Shown here: one piece after another, positions 38,098 through 50,780 of the stretch
Layout: every line of letters starts with the position of its first letter
Numbering within the stretch: the stretch's first letter is position 1
DNA from: Albugo candida
Lineage: Eukaryota; Oomycota; Peronosporomycetes; Albuginales
Length of the DNA: 64,000 bases
Reading direction: 5' to 3'
Assembly: GCA_040437565.1 (NCBI GenBank)
Contig: JBDOQK010000085.1
Location: 1-64,000, forward strand
Position numbers and translations under genes: made by a program
The notes under the pieces: model-generated
Seen by the model: only the letters and a program-made list of their open reading frames with translations
Database searches by the model: none
Told to the model about the DNA's origin: nothing

Positions 38098-38150
38098 TGG
38101 GTAAAATTGACGATTGACGCGATTCCTTGCCACCCAATCACTTGCGCAAA
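38098..38150. promoter_or_regulatory. 53-bp bidirectional intergenic space
   Basis: Only 53 bp separate the proposed start codons of the ZRANB2-like gene (minus) and the mitochondrial L1 gene (plus). Both core promoters must lie here or inside the opposite gene's 5' end. No TATA box is visible. The distance depends on the chosen L1 start. Confidence 0.55.
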
Positions 38151-39244
38151 ATGCTTACATCCTTTTGGAGAGCTTCTCATCGAATTCGCTCGTACTCGGT
38201 GCAAAAACATGCGTTACGGAAATCCGCAGAGAGTATACCTCACTTTGCGCTGGCCTTACAACCTCAGCAGACAGCATCGAAGGTGCTGTACCCTTTTCGA
38301 CTCGAAACTTGTACACACCTGAAGCTTTATTTGATCAGGCAAAATTGAATGTGTTGGAAGCGATTGTGCAAAGTAAAGAAAAAGCAAAGTGCAAGTTTGA
38401 TGAGGTAGAGACTTTGGATGGGTTCCGTACATTGTTACCCTTTCAAACTCGCAGACAGTTGAGTTGGCAATTCAGTTGGGAGTGGACCCAAGGAAACCCA
38501 ATCAGAACGTCCGCGGAGTTGTGAGTCTTCCATTCGGCACTGGAAAGCCTGTACGTGTAGCCGTATTTGCACGGGGAACGAAAGCAGGCACGTGGCATAC
38601 ATAATTAGTACTTTTGCAACTGGATATCTGAATTGAAATGTATCACAGAGGAAGCGAGAAATGCAGGTGCTTCGATCGTTGGAGCCGAGGATCTTATCGA
38701 GATAGTGCAAAGCGGAAAATTAGAGTTTGATCGATGTATCGCCACACCCGATTTGATGTCTCTTGTGGGCCGTGTTGCAAGAGTAAATACCTTGATTTGA
38801 TGCTATATTTATTCGGCTGCTGACGCTGATATTTTCGTGTAGATTCTTGGTCCACGTGGACTAATGCCAAATCCCAAATTGGGCACACTCACATTGGACG
38901 TGGTCAGCGCTGTACATGCTGCGAAAAGCGGCCAGGCTGAGTACCGAGCAGAGAAGAATGGGATCGTACATGCGGGAATTGGCAAAGTTTCATTCACAGA
39001 AGACGCCTTACTCGGTAATATCCAAAGTTTCATGCTCGCCATTAGTGATGCCAAGCCAGAGGGACTCAAGGGGAAATACATCAAGGTACATTTTCATTCA
39101 GCGGTGGAAATGTTTTTGTTAAAATCATAAATGCTGAAACAGAAAGCGCATTTGAGTTCCACCATGGGCCCAAGTTTCGAATTGGACGCTAAATATATCG
39201 ATCCATCGTCGGCATTTTTTATGAAATTCGACATGCCAAGTTGA
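38151..39244 (+). CDS. Mitochondrial ribosomal protein L1 (uL1m)
   Basis: A multi-exon gene whose C-terminal exons are clear: ends at 38404, then 38455-38587, 38649-38782, 38843-39085 and 39143-39244. Joined, they give [68 protein letters not shown] and a [15 protein letters not shown] tail, the L1 family order. Introns are 50, 61, 60 and 57 bp. The 61-bp one is best explained as a GC-AG intron (GCAG|GCACGT), since it alone keeps KAEEARNAG in frame. An ATG at 38151 opens an Arg/Ser-rich presequence ([17 protein letters not shown]) typical of mitochondrial import, but its frame differs from that of [11 protein letters not shown], so a further very short intron (about 35-43 bp) must lie between; its ends are unresolved. 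The protein forms the L1 stalk of the mitoribosome. Confidence 0.85.
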
Positions 39245-39316
39245 AGAATTCAATTTATTTGCCCCCGATCCAGTAACGTACCGCAATGGATAAAATGATG
39301 TAATATTTCATTGTAT

Positions 39317-40112
39317 TCAATTTTGTTTCCTACGCTGGAACCCGAACATGCGCGTGATTTTGCGAACTATCATGACAAACCACGCGTATTGTAGAACGAA
39401 GAAAGGCATGCAAGCGTATAAGTAGCGGACATCACATTCCCCTAGAAATCTTGGCACCAAATAGAGTGTGTTGAACACAATTCGAGAGCAAAAGAAGGAG
39501 CTTGCAAATAAGACGGCTGCTACATTGCTGTTCGTAAGGCGGAACCAGTTGTAGAAAATTGTGCTGATTTCGTTGGTTTGCATCCACACATACGGATTGC
39601 CAAGCGTCGAGTCACAAATAGAATTTTCTTGTATGAAAAAGATAATACCCCAAACAACACCTAAAATATGGTGTAAATAGTCCATAAGACGGGAAAGTCG
39701 AAGTTTGACGATATTTTTGATGCCGTCAGACTGAATCATTGCGAGCAGATCCACAATGAAATAAGATAGCGTGACAGCGATCGAGTTGGTGGTTGTCCAA
39801 TTCCAATATAATGTGCATACGGCCACAAGCGTGCAGACTCCGCCGTGAATGCCATTCACGATTAACGTATGGTTTCTACCACTAGATCCTGCTGGTATCA
39901 AGTAGATGCAGCATGTCCAAATAAGAAGCCATAACACTGACAAAATTGTGAGATCCTGAAAACGATCTTTTTCGAGCTTTGTATTCAGTTTTTCCATTAG
40001 GATTTTTATGCTTTCCGATCTCGATCGAGTTGTGGCCAATCAAATCAAACATACTTTTGATCGACAGACCTGTGTACGTACTGTTTTGAACACCAATTGA
40101 GGGAGGCTCCAT
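39317..40112 (-). CDS. TLC-domain (TRAM/LAG1/CLN8) membrane protein
   Basis: Two exons, 40078-40112 and 39317-40010, encode 242 residues. The 67-bp intron (GTACAC...GGAAAG) joins MEPPSIGVQNST to IKILMEKLNTK in frame. The second exon alone has an in-frame ATG at 39997, so a shorter start is possible. The protein has about six hydrophobic segments with the TLC pattern: WNWTTTNSIAVTLSYFIVDL, then MDYLHHILGVVWG with the paired histidines, NEISTIFYNWFRL, and a basic C-terminal tail. It resembles TMEM136/FAM57-like TLC proteins of the secretory pathway more than ceramide synthases, as no Lag1p active-site HHxxxDD run is complete. The function is likely in lipid handling; the substrate is unknown. 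It is tail-to-tail with mitochondrial L1 (72 bp). Confidence 0.82.
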
Positions 40113-40483
40113 TCATCTGGCGTTTCCTATCATGTGGACCACTTTCAATATGCAACAGCAAAACAGAAATGCTTTACTGAATCGATAAGTCCCCCAAATC
40201 AAAGAATAATAACCTATGTGATTGGTTCGCCTATCGTGAGGAGATATACGTACAACGAAATGGTCGCTTCAAGCTTTGCCGTGAACCAAAATGCTCCCAT
40301 TTCCTGAGCTAGTGTGACCCACCTCGTAGTAGGATTCTTATCATCTTATTGGTCGAAATGACTTGTCATTAAGATCAACAAAGCCGCTAAGAAAGATCAC
40401 AAGCAATACATTTTGACTGAATGATAGCCAGTATATTGAGCGCTAGCGCTTACTCTCAAGACGCTTGTATGCTTACAAGCCGC

Positions 40484-41717
40484 TCAAGCTCGTGTGAGTA
40501 GCCATTCAACTATATCACGCGCCACAGCTTCTCGTATTTCCGGAGAATCATTGCAGAGATCGTGAGCTGCTCCTTTATATCGCAAGAAAGTCTTATCTTC
40601 ACTTGACGTGCTCTCATGCAGCTTTTCTGATCCTGATATATCACAAACCAAATCTGCAGTTCCATGCTGCAGCAAGTAAGGTAAACGAATTTCATGAAAT
40701 CGACTGCGAATGTACTCGATTCCTGCTAAAATAGCAAGTCCTGTTCCAATCCGAAGTCGACCAGAGTAAAAGAGCGGATCCATTTTGATCATAGCTTCCA
40801 CTAGTGCTGCAGAAGCGGCACAAGTCGAACGTCCACGATGAGCTCGAATGACTGGTAATTTAGGAAAAAATCGGTGCAAGAATTTGCCTATTGATTCAAC
40901 AATGACACTTGTTTTCGTAGCTTCGTGAATCTGCACCGCGGGGCATAGCAGTACGGCGCCGTCAATGAGACCATTCTGCATACGGGTGAGCACGTGCAAT
41001 GCAACAAGACCTCCCAAGGATCTACAAGTGATTCGTTATACGTCTACAACATTATTGCCAAAATGAATAGCATCGACGTACATTCCTTCGAGAAAAACCT
41101 TTTTACCTTTATATCTGCTTCGAATATCAGTAATGAAAGCAATGACATCTTCTGCGAGATCATTGACGCTCTCAAAGTATCCATGACGACCACCACTCCT
41201 TCCAAATCCTTCATGATCCAATTTTGCGACGATAAAGTTATTTTCCAGCAATTCTCGGGACATGGGATCATTTCGACCACTATGTGAATTAAGACCGTGT
41301 AAATACACGACCACGGCCACTGCGTCATTCGGTGAAGGGATATTATTTGGAATCCAAATACGATAAAAAATTCGGACCATTTGTTTCCGAGACCGAACAC
41401 GTTCCATAACTCCAGTAATTTCACTCCCAGCAGCGACATACGTCTTTATAAAATTCAATTCGCTTTCGGAAAGCGGGAAATGTGACTGTGCATGACGTAT
41501 GTCGATACCGGGACCAAATTGCAGCCAAAGGTATATCACAACACAAATTATAAACAATAGCAAATAGCCAACGAGTTGATAGACATTTAATACTAGCNNN
41601 NNNNNNNNNNNNNNNNNNNNNNNNNNNNNNNNNNNNNNNNNNNNNNNNNNNNNNNNNNNNNNNNNNNNNNNNNNNNNNNNNNNNNNNNNNNNNNNNNACA
41701 TTTAATACTAGCGCCAT
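40484..41717 (-). CDS. Alpha/beta hydrolase, monoacylglycerol-lipase-like, membrane-anchored
   Basis: Two exons, 41717-41082 and 41021-40484, give about 352 residues after removing the 100-N gap (41598-41697) and a 15-bp repeat at its edges. The 60-bp intron (GTACGT...TTGTAG) falls inside the nucleophile elbow and, once removed, gives LEGISLGGL, a GxSxG motif. An N-terminal hydrophobic helix (QLVGYLLLFIICVVIYLWL) suggests a membrane anchor. Other landmarks are VVVYLHGLNSHSGR (oxyanion HG), DHEGFGRSGG, the acid in LLQHGTADLVCD, and the histidine in YKGAAHDLCND, so the Ser-Asp-His triad is complete. The family hydrolyses monoacylglycerols or lysophospholipids. The TOR stop codon lies only 69 bp upstream on the same strand. 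Confidence 0.87.
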
Positions 41718-41786
41718 TGCTACCAACGGGCAATAACAATTTAACCAATAATCACTCCGATAAATAGACTTGTACAAAGTATACAA

Positions 41787-44700
41787 TCACCAAAATGGAC
41801 ACCACCCGTAATACAGCTGACATAAATTCTCGTGACTGGTCGCTTGTTGAATCAATCGATCGACTTGAACTTGCACACTAAGCACTCGTTTCCCATCATC
41901 AAAATCACGTCCAGCGAGTTTCTTTTTCACGCGTTCCACAACTGAAAGCGCTTTTGCATTCAATTGAGGAAGCGCAACGTCTGTAAACAACGATTGACTG
42001 ATATTATTTGGATCGTGGATTGTTTCATGCCCTAAATCGTCGCCATTTCCTAACGATTCCACCAAATTCGTTTGAAATCCTCCATACAAACTGTCCCCAC
42101 TCGACGAAAAGCGTCTGTGACGTGTGGGTCCCGCGACAACAGACGGAATGCAATCCTCCCCTGCTGGCATGCCCGCATTCTTCGCACTGCTCGTGTCAAT
42201 GAGTTCATCGTCGACGGGTGTACCTTCATCGACGGGCGAAGGTCTCTGAGACGGAATCAAACTTGTTGGATCATTTGTCTGTTCGGAAGAGTGGACAGCT
42301 CCATGCGGTGGCTGTGGTTCTGCGTGTGATGGCATCGTATCTTTCTTCAGTAAACGCCAATTGATCAGAGGATCGTACACAAATGCTTCGAGCACAGCCA
42401 TCAAACTATCTCGATTTTCTCGTAGGACACGCATAGACGCTTCACAAGTGTATCGAAAATTCCCTTCAATTCCGCTGACTTCCATTGCCTGTGTCAACAT
42501 CCGCGTCAATCGAAATGGGATCTTCTCAGGGTATTTGTCACGTTCCATAGCGACTTCAAAACAATCGCCAAAATCAATGTGAACAATCTTCCCAGAAATC
42601 CGATCAAGCATCAAGTTACTTGGATGTCGATCCCCAAGACCAAGAATGTACCCAGCCATCGACATGACAGCCAGAGATCGCGTGTAATTGCGTCGACGAT
42701 CCAACCACACTTCCGAATCTTGGCTCTTTAGCCATAAAACGCGATAAAGATCTTGTCCAGTTGTCTCCCCGAGAGCGTACTGAAAAGCTTCGACTTTTTG
42801 GAACAGTGGTAATTTGTCATAATCTGGGGCCATTTGTATCATCAGTCGATGCTCCACATTCAGTTGAATCTTACGAGCTTCTCGATAGTCGCGAATCAAC
42901 AGATGAAGTGTGTCGCAATTTGGAACCCATCCAATAAGTCCGCTGGTATGCGATAACGGGAGCACAGAGTATCGTTCAATGGAGAGATTCCGTTTACTGG
43001 TATCATTGTCATTCGCCAGCAGGGTGTTGATGACACCAAACAGCTGCATCACACGTTCATCTTGTCGTAAATCCTCATGGCCTTTCAGTAAGAATGGATA
43101 CACTTTCCCATCACTTCCGTTGATTGTGACTTTGCGAGGACGTTGTTTGGATGTCAATACAGTCACTTTGGAGTCAAAGGATTGGATGCGTACGATGGGA
43201 GCACCTGTTTTGTACGTTCCCGGGACAGCCAGACTTAAACCGTGCACAGAGAGCAGCTTTGGACCCACATTTGCTAATTCCAATGTCGACAGATGCGTCA
43301 GTTGCTTGCGTATCTTTGAAAAGATATTGTAGTAGATATCCCACGCTTGGTTCAAATCGCCTACGTTCTTGGTCTGCTCGTATACATTCGTCCAAGCTTT
43401 TGCACAACGCAAATCTCGAGCAAACGCCTGGAAGAATGCGACTTCCCGCAGTGTTGGAGCTTCTTCGAGTCCAATGCTGTCAATCTGTTGATGGAGTGGA
43501 GCAAGTTCCGCGATCATCGCTTCGGCGTCGTGATTGTTAAAGTAATGTTTGGACGCTTCTTCCAGTGCGCCATACCAAAGCTCGTTCCACAGAATAGCGA
43601 CTCGGATGAGCTCTCGTGACACCATAGCGGCTTCATACACGAGTTTGGGTGAATGACGACGAACTGCAGCGAGAATACCTTCAGCAGCCGATTTCCGAGT
43701 AGCACTCATCGCCTTGGACGCGACTGTGATCGGGTAAATAAGTGCTTGTGGATGTGCAAAGCCAATACGAACAAGAAGCTCATGCAACAGTTCATTCATT
43801 CGAGGATGCGGCGAATCAATCCGAGCGATCAACTGAGGAATCACATCGAGCCACGTGTCGATAGAAACCTCTTGAAACCCAATTGTCATGGTCTCATGCA
43901 CCTCGATACTGTTTCCGTACGCAAACCAAAGCGTTAACAGTCGCAAGACGTCTTTGGTAAAGTCGTACTGAGTATGTCCGAATGAAATGGATCGGAAAAA
44001 CCCTTGGATCGCTGGAGGCGCATACTGCGCGCCTTCGATGAGAGACGCTGGGCCGGGTACGGCAACGGAGCCTGGAAGTCTTCCCTCGTTGGAATTCTTC
44101 TCGTGTGCATCTCCTCGCACAATGACTTCGATCGCTCGGAAATTCATCAGCGCCCATTCTCGCCAGGCTTTGTGGTTTGTCGGCTCGAGTCGAGTCGCTG
44201 TTTCCAAACGACTAAGCACTTGTTCAAAGACCTGATCAAACTGTTTGCCTGGCTCTAAAGACGACATTTGCCATTCGCTCAGTTGGATATACGCTTGGAC
44301 ACGCAATCGGATCATTTCCTCATCCGATTCATCGCCTTGTTGTTCCAACACATCGATCAAATGGGACATTTGCTTCAACGCGATATCCTCACGATTTTCC
44401 GCCCATAAATGACGCAAATAGCTCAATGCGACACGAGGATCCGCAGAAGACCCGTCTCCGAAATTGGCAAGCGTATGGAATCGACGCATCGATGGTCCAG
44501 CACTTCGATTCGTATCATTTCCAAGTCCATGTACAGCTGTATTCGTTGTCAGTGTGGTCAAATTGATTGGTAATGGAGCGTATGGGTCATTTTGTATGCT
44601 TCGAATGAATGGTTGAGCACCCACACGCCAAAGCGCTGTCGCTGCCAATTTCAAATGCCCGGCTTTGCTGCAAAGTCGCGAGTATTTAAGCCAGATATCC

Positions 44701-47700
44701 AAATCTTCACGAGCATCAAACACCAGCGTTCGCACTAGCATGATATCCTGCCAGACCTCAATATTCCGTTCGACACCGAGAATTCGATGTGTCCATATTT
44801 TCTGAAGTCGTTCGAGCGCCAATTGTTTGTCGTGTTCCAAAGAGATTGATGGAGTAGAGACAAATGTTTGTCGAATGCTTTCCTTCTGACGTGAGAGTTC
44901 TTTTCCGGTCAGTACGGGAGACAGAATGGATGGACGAACGTTTACGGAGGTCGCCATCGATGACGTCGGTGCTGGATTCAAAAGTGTGATATCGCCATTA
45001 CCAGCGGCTGTGAATCGATCCAAATACGCAACGATCTCTTCCAATTCCGTCAGACATTGTAATCGGACAATACTTGGAGCATACGCACGTGCATAGCTCT
45101 CACTCACAAGCGATCGAAGTGTTGGATCCATCGTCTTACGACATGATTTGATCTCATCCATTGCTTCATCCAATTCCATATTTCGTATCGCTACAAGCGC
45201 TCGGAACATATGTGCTTGGGTCTCTTCCATATCGGAATTGATATATTTTGGTATGGTGTCCCAATTCTGTAAAAGTAATGCGACTTGCGCGCCATTACTG
45301 CACAGTTCTTTCTTGAGAGCTGGGGGTACATCAAGGAGCGATTTCGACAAAGCACGCGAAGTATCATTCTGGCTTGAGGTTTCTTCATCAGTCATACCGC
45401 TGGGGCTTTCATCATCTTGTCCGTAGATCTTTGTCCATGTTTCCTGGACGTGGTCATTGAGCTTGTTCCATTCACCGATGGCGAACAAACACCGCATTTT
45501 CCCAAAGATTGCTTCGACGTCATTGGAATGTTGTTGAAGAATACGATCATACGTAGCCAATGCGTCATCCCATCGAAGTAATTTCTCGTGCCATGAGGCT
45601 TTCACTTCGAGGCCTGGAAGATGATCGAGCGCGTACTTGAGGATCCCACGAGCAGCTTCAGGCTGATTCAGCTTGGAATTGATGCTAATAAGCGCCTGAA
45701 TCCCATCCGCAACGGGATTCGTATTGAATTCCAACTCTTTGTAATGCAACGCTTTCGCAAAGGAATGACATTTTTCAGCTAAAGAGCCTAAAAGTCGAAT
45801 ATCAATTGGAAGCGATTGGTCGTCGTGTTCCATGAATTCCGCCAAATTCAAAAGCGTTTGAAGTATTTCCGATGGAAGTTGAGCCGATTGGAAAGCTGTT
45901 TCAAGCGCTCGAATCAAATTGTCTTGCGTCGGAGAGCTCAAATGTGGCCAAACACTTACAAAAGCGGCATTGAATAGCTCACGCGCGAGTGGCTGGTACA
46001 CGGATGCCAGCTCTTTACACGCACGCAACACGGGTGATGGTGATTCACGAAGCAATTCCACAGAGAATGCTCGCATCCATTCACTCCAGTCTTCCTTGGT
46101 GCTGCATTGTGAAGCTTCCCACGCTTTGATCAGATTCTTCTGATCGCATGGTAAGGTTTTCAGTTCCTCTTGCGCAGAATTGGATGTATTTGTGCTCGTG
46201 GTGTTGGATGTGACGTTTGTATTGGCGATTCCCGAATTGTTCCCGTGAGCACTGGCACTACCGCCTTCCTTGTTCATAGTCGTTGCCCACGAAGCGACAG
46301 GAAGCGGTTGATGTTTGAGTATTTTGGAGACGAGAAGATCGTATCGATCAAAGATATCTTGTGTCCGAGAAGGTGATGCCGCCGACGACGATGTTGCTTG
46401 TCTTCCGAGAACTTGGGAGATCACAGGCACAAAAATGGCATAATCGTCGCCCATTGTGTACACCATACAACAGAGACAATCCATCGCCAAGTAAATGAGT
46501 TCCGATTGTGTGGCAATCACACGAGCAAGTGTGTGTATGATTTTGGATGCAAATACGCTGACATTGAGCTTCTTGACAAGTGATCCCAGCGATCCCAGCG
46601 CTTGTTTTCGAGCATTCAAATCAGCTTCACTTTGTATCATTGTCACCAGCGCGGGAATGATTAAATGGAGGTACCCATCAAGTAAACGGCCAAGTGAGAC
46701 TGTGGTTTTGAGCACAAGCAATGTGCGCGGTCGACTGGGTGTATCGCGTTCGCTTCGGATCACTCGTAAGAGTTGAGGGATGAGATCGGGCAAGTACACT
46801 CGGAAGCCTTCACCGAGTGAGATTGCGAGTTTCTTGACGATATTGAGCACTTCCTCCATGTATTCGTCCCAGTACTGATGCACAATAGCGAGCATGGCGT
46901 TATGGTCCAAATGCGATTGTATTTGTTCCTCTACAATTTCAATGAGATCACAAAGCGCGTCGAATAGGAATTTACGAAGCGATCGGCTGTTTGCTTTGTC
47001 CAAAGTGTACAGAAACGCTGGAATGATTTTGGGTAAATGAGGCTCAATGCGCTTTCGAAGTGTCTTGCAAATGTACATGACAGCAACAAATGTTCCCTGG
47101 TAATGCACGGAATTGCGTGCTTCCAAGAGAATTCGCGTGAGTGCGTTGACAGCGACGGTGGGAAAGTATTGAGCAGCGTCATTTCCAATCATCGACGGAA
47201 GCAAGTCTTCGGGTGGCACCTCCAACACGACACTGGACGCCTCGTACACGATGCCGTTTTTAATGGTTTTCTGCTTTTCCTTTTGTGTGTCTTTGCGTTC
47301 TCGAGACACAAGAAGAAACGACATATCGAGCAATTCATCATTGCCATCGCTGAGGGCGTTGGGGAGAAATGGGAACGACGCAGAGGTCGTAGTGGAATGA
47401 CTCCAATTGTTTCGATTCCCCTGAGGATAATACATGGTCATGATATCCATTCCCGCTTCTGAGATAGTTTCTGTGAGATGATTTGGGTCGTGTGCGCTTC
47501 GAATGCGATACTTTAGAGCCGCTGGAAGCTTTCCTTGCTTTTCCAAGTGGAACAAACGCAAATCATATGGATCCAAAGCACCCAAAATCCCGATCGTGCG
47601 TCCAGCTTCCATTCGCAGTGATGCATTGGCATCGCCCGACTTTTGCAGTGCTTGACAAAGAAGATCCAATAGCTCCGGGTACTCGTGATACGGACGACAC

Positions 47701-50376
47701 ACGTAGCCTGTGGAAGAGATCAATTGCCCGAGACTCTTTATTGCGACTTGGAGAATCTGTGCGTTACTCGCTTCTCTCATTTCATCGATGACTTCGGGCA
47801 ATAAAAGATGCAAGTAAGGAGTGAATTCATCGGCTGCAACTTGAGCCAAATCGCCCAAAGTCGCCAGAATCGCTTTGCTGACACTCACAGTACTTCGACT
47901 GCTTCGACTTCGTAAAACAGAATCTTGTCGGAGATTTTTCATCAGCGCACTGAGAATTGGAAGGACATACGGTTTGGCCAAATGCGAAGCCGATCGAAGA
48001 AGACATCCGACCAATACAGCGGCTTCTTCTTTTGTCTGTGTGTCACCGCTATACTCCAATTCAGCAAGCAATTGCACAAGTGTTTGACGTAAAGATGGAA
48101 GAATCACTGAAGGATTGTGGTGTGCAAGTCGTCCCAATGTGCTCATCGCTCGCTGTCGGATCTCAAACACTTCATCGTGGAGCGAAATGAACAGACAACG
48201 GAGATTGTCGTCTTGACCCAACAATGGATCAAAACGTGCATCCAACGACTCCAACACCTGTAGACGAATACTCGCATCTGTATCGGCGATTCCGACTGTA
48301 AGAAGACGTTCTAAAACGACCGAAACGGGTCGATCAAAATCTTCCATTTTCGACACTGTGCGTCCAAGTCGCCGATTTCGTTCGTTTGATGGGAGTAAAA
48401 GCTTGCAGCAAGTGAGTGCGGCGCTCTTTCGAATCGCTGTCGCTTCATGATCTAAAAACTTGACAACTTGTTCATGTACGAATTGCATGATTGGAATATG
48501 TCGATTCCCTTGGAAATCAAACGCGGCCAAAGTCTCTAGTGCCAGCGCTTGCTTATANNNNNNNNNNNNNNNNNNNNNNNNNNNNNNNNNNNNNNNNNNN
48601 NNNNNNNNNNNNNNNNNNNNNNNNNNNNNNNNNNNNNNNNNNNNNNNNNNNNNNNNNACGACCGAAACGGGTCGATCAAAATCTTCCATTTTCGACACTG
48701 TGCGTCCAAGTCGCCGATTTCGTTCGTTTGATGGGAGTAAAAGCTTGCAGCAAGTGAGTGCGGCGCTCTTTCGAATCGCTGTCGCTTCATGATCTAAAAA
48801 CTTGACAACTTGTTCATGTACGAATTGCATGATTGGAATATGTCGATTCCCTTGGAAATCAAACGCGGCCAAAGTCTCTAGTGCCAGCGCTTGCTTATAG
48901 ATCGCAGCCGATACGACTTCCGAGGCGCCTTGTAATGTGTTGTCCGATGACGCAGTGGTAGCTCCAGTGGCTGTTTTCGTTTGTGTGATGGCATTAGAAA
49001 AGATGGACAGCAAATGAGTGGACGTCGCTGTGATGGAAGAAGCTTTGATACGTGCTCGAGAAACACCTGCAGCATTCGATCCGCTGTTTTCTGGTGTATT
49101 CCGTGTTATGCTCAGAATTGTGCTGATCCTTTCGAAGAGTCGAAGTTGAATCACAGAGCGCTGAGAAGGGATTTTCTTTATGATAGTAGTAAGTGTTTCG
49201 ACCAGAGACGAGTCCAAATCATGATGGAAAAGGACGAGTAGAATAGACTCCAAATCCACCCGAACGAGAATCGATCCAACAGCTTCCGCCAGCATCCTCA
49301 AACAAGCCAATGCCTCTTTGTGTGTATCTGAATCCTTCTTCTTCACTTCGCGGAGACCAAACTTGATCCCACTCATGATTCCTCCGAGTGTCCGACTATC
49401 TCTGGCAAGTCCCGGTCCAATCGCCAATGCGAGCTTCCCCGTTGACAGGAGAGCATCACCGCGAGTAGAAGTGGATGGATTGTGCAACACTTCCAGCAAG
49501 TGGTTCATACAGAGCGCATAACACGATTCCGAGAATGCCGATACATTGAATTTTGCGAGACGAGGGAAAAGATTGATTACAGCAGAGCGTACAGTTGAAT
49601 TTCGATGCTCTCTATGTTCGAGGATTTTACGACAGATTTTGGAAAAATGAGGATGCATAAAGTCGCCGCTGTTACGAAGCAATTCATTGATGATCAGAAG
49701 TGCACCATGCGCGAAATCCGAGTTATTTCGAGCAAATGCTCGATTGGCTTCTTCCAAGGCACGAAGGTACCACCCGCTTTTGCGATTCGATTCGCGCTGT
49801 TGGATGAGAGAGAAATAGCTTTGCAGGGAGTCGGCCGCACTCATGCGAACGATAATTTTCGAGTCCCAAAATGCACACCAAATGACATCGAAACATTTCT
49901 CAATATGGCGAAATGCAGTGGAAGGCGCGTTGACTGCAAGTTCCTTCAAAATCATTGTGGCTGCATGACGACGGACTTGAAAGCTGTCGTTCTGCAGCCA
50001 TGTTAGAGCGGGCGTGACATGGTAATCCTCTACGAATTCAATGAGGCGAGTGCCAGCGGTGGAAACAATGTGACCCAAAGCTTTCGATGCGAGTTTGAGT
50101 GTCGGAAGATCGGCGCTTGGGATCTTTTCAAAGACTTTTGTGAGGGAATGAGCAAATTCAATGATAATTTGATCGTTTCTTTCTGCGATAAACACTTCTA
50201 TCAGCTCATCCATTGCTGCGATACCGCTGATCTTATCGAGTGTGTCATTGCTATTGCATAGTTCCATCAATTTAGAGCTTAATTCGGATACCCATTTGAT
50301 ATAATGATTGTGTGATACATCACGGGATTCAGACTCAATAGAGTGGCGAAGTTCTCGTGCTGTTCGCGTACGAATT
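41787..50376 (-). CDS. TOR: TOR (target of rapamycin) serine/threonine kinase
   Basis: One uninterrupted frame of about 2,750 codons after collapsing the 242-bp repeat around the gap 48558-48657 (342 bp, in frame). HEAT repeats fill about 50.3-46 kb, the FAT domain about 46-43.7 kb, and the FRB domain about 43.6-43.3 kb (EEASKHYF, DLNQAWDIYYNIF). The PI3K-like kinase domain (about 43.2-42.4 kb) has GHEDLRQDERVMQLF, GLGDRHPSNLML and HIDFGDCFEVA. A FATC end (LCQLYYGWCPFW) closes it at 41.79 kb. A hydrophilic insert of roughly 150 residues, rich in Pro and Ser, separates kinase and FATC. TOR is the catalytic centre of TORC1/TORC2, coupling nutrients to translation and growth. The true start is hidden in the gap 50377-50476: the frame continues beyond to an ATG at 50582, but that sequence belongs to the upstream block shared with the secreted genes and is not TOR. 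Confidence 0.95.
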
Positions 50377-50476
50377 NNNNNNNNNNNNNNNNNNNNNNNN
50401 NNNNNNNNNNNNNNNNNNNNNNNNNNNNNNNNNNNNNNNNNNNNNNNNNNNNNNNNNNNNNNNNNNNNNNNNNNNN

Positions 50477-50780
50477 CTCTCATATGATGTACTGCCAGAC
50501 TTGATACATTTGCCATCCACCGTCCTATTATGTTGGGGAAGGCTTCTCTGTAGTGTTGTCTTGTTTGCGTGCAGCATTTCATGTCTCCAATAATTTAAGT
50601 TTTGAGTAGGATGAATGGGATTTGCGATGATCCTATAGTATGGTTGGGAGAACAGGAAAGTTCTGACCTTCAACCCGTTACCCCTTCGATATTTTGCTCT
50701 ACAGGATTTAAATCGAAACATGCTCTGAACACAGCCACGTGCTATCTACGACAGACATCATTTTTCTTTTTCCACACGAG
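50477..50780 (+). promoter_or_regulatory. Upstream block of SSP-A, conserved with SSP-B
   Basis: The stretch beginning CATATGATGTACTG and running through CATCCACCGTCCTATTA matches, in reverse orientation, 58784-59005 upstream of SSP-B. A second shared segment is near 50708-50745 (AAATCGAAAC and AGCCACGTG/AGCCACTTA), just before the start codon. Because the two coding sequences have diverged strongly while the upstream block stays alignable, it may carry promoter elements. It also explains the false N-terminal extension of the TOR frame. Confidence 0.65.

Noticed and set aside
41994-50261. Many plus-strand frames of 60-140 codons opposite TOR
   Set aside because: No motifs; they mirror the codon pattern of the TOR frame.
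50477-50582. N-terminal extension of TOR to an ATG at 50582
   Set aside because: It is joined to TOR only through 100 N, and the DNA matches the block upstream of SSP-B, so it is promoter sequence of the secreted gene.
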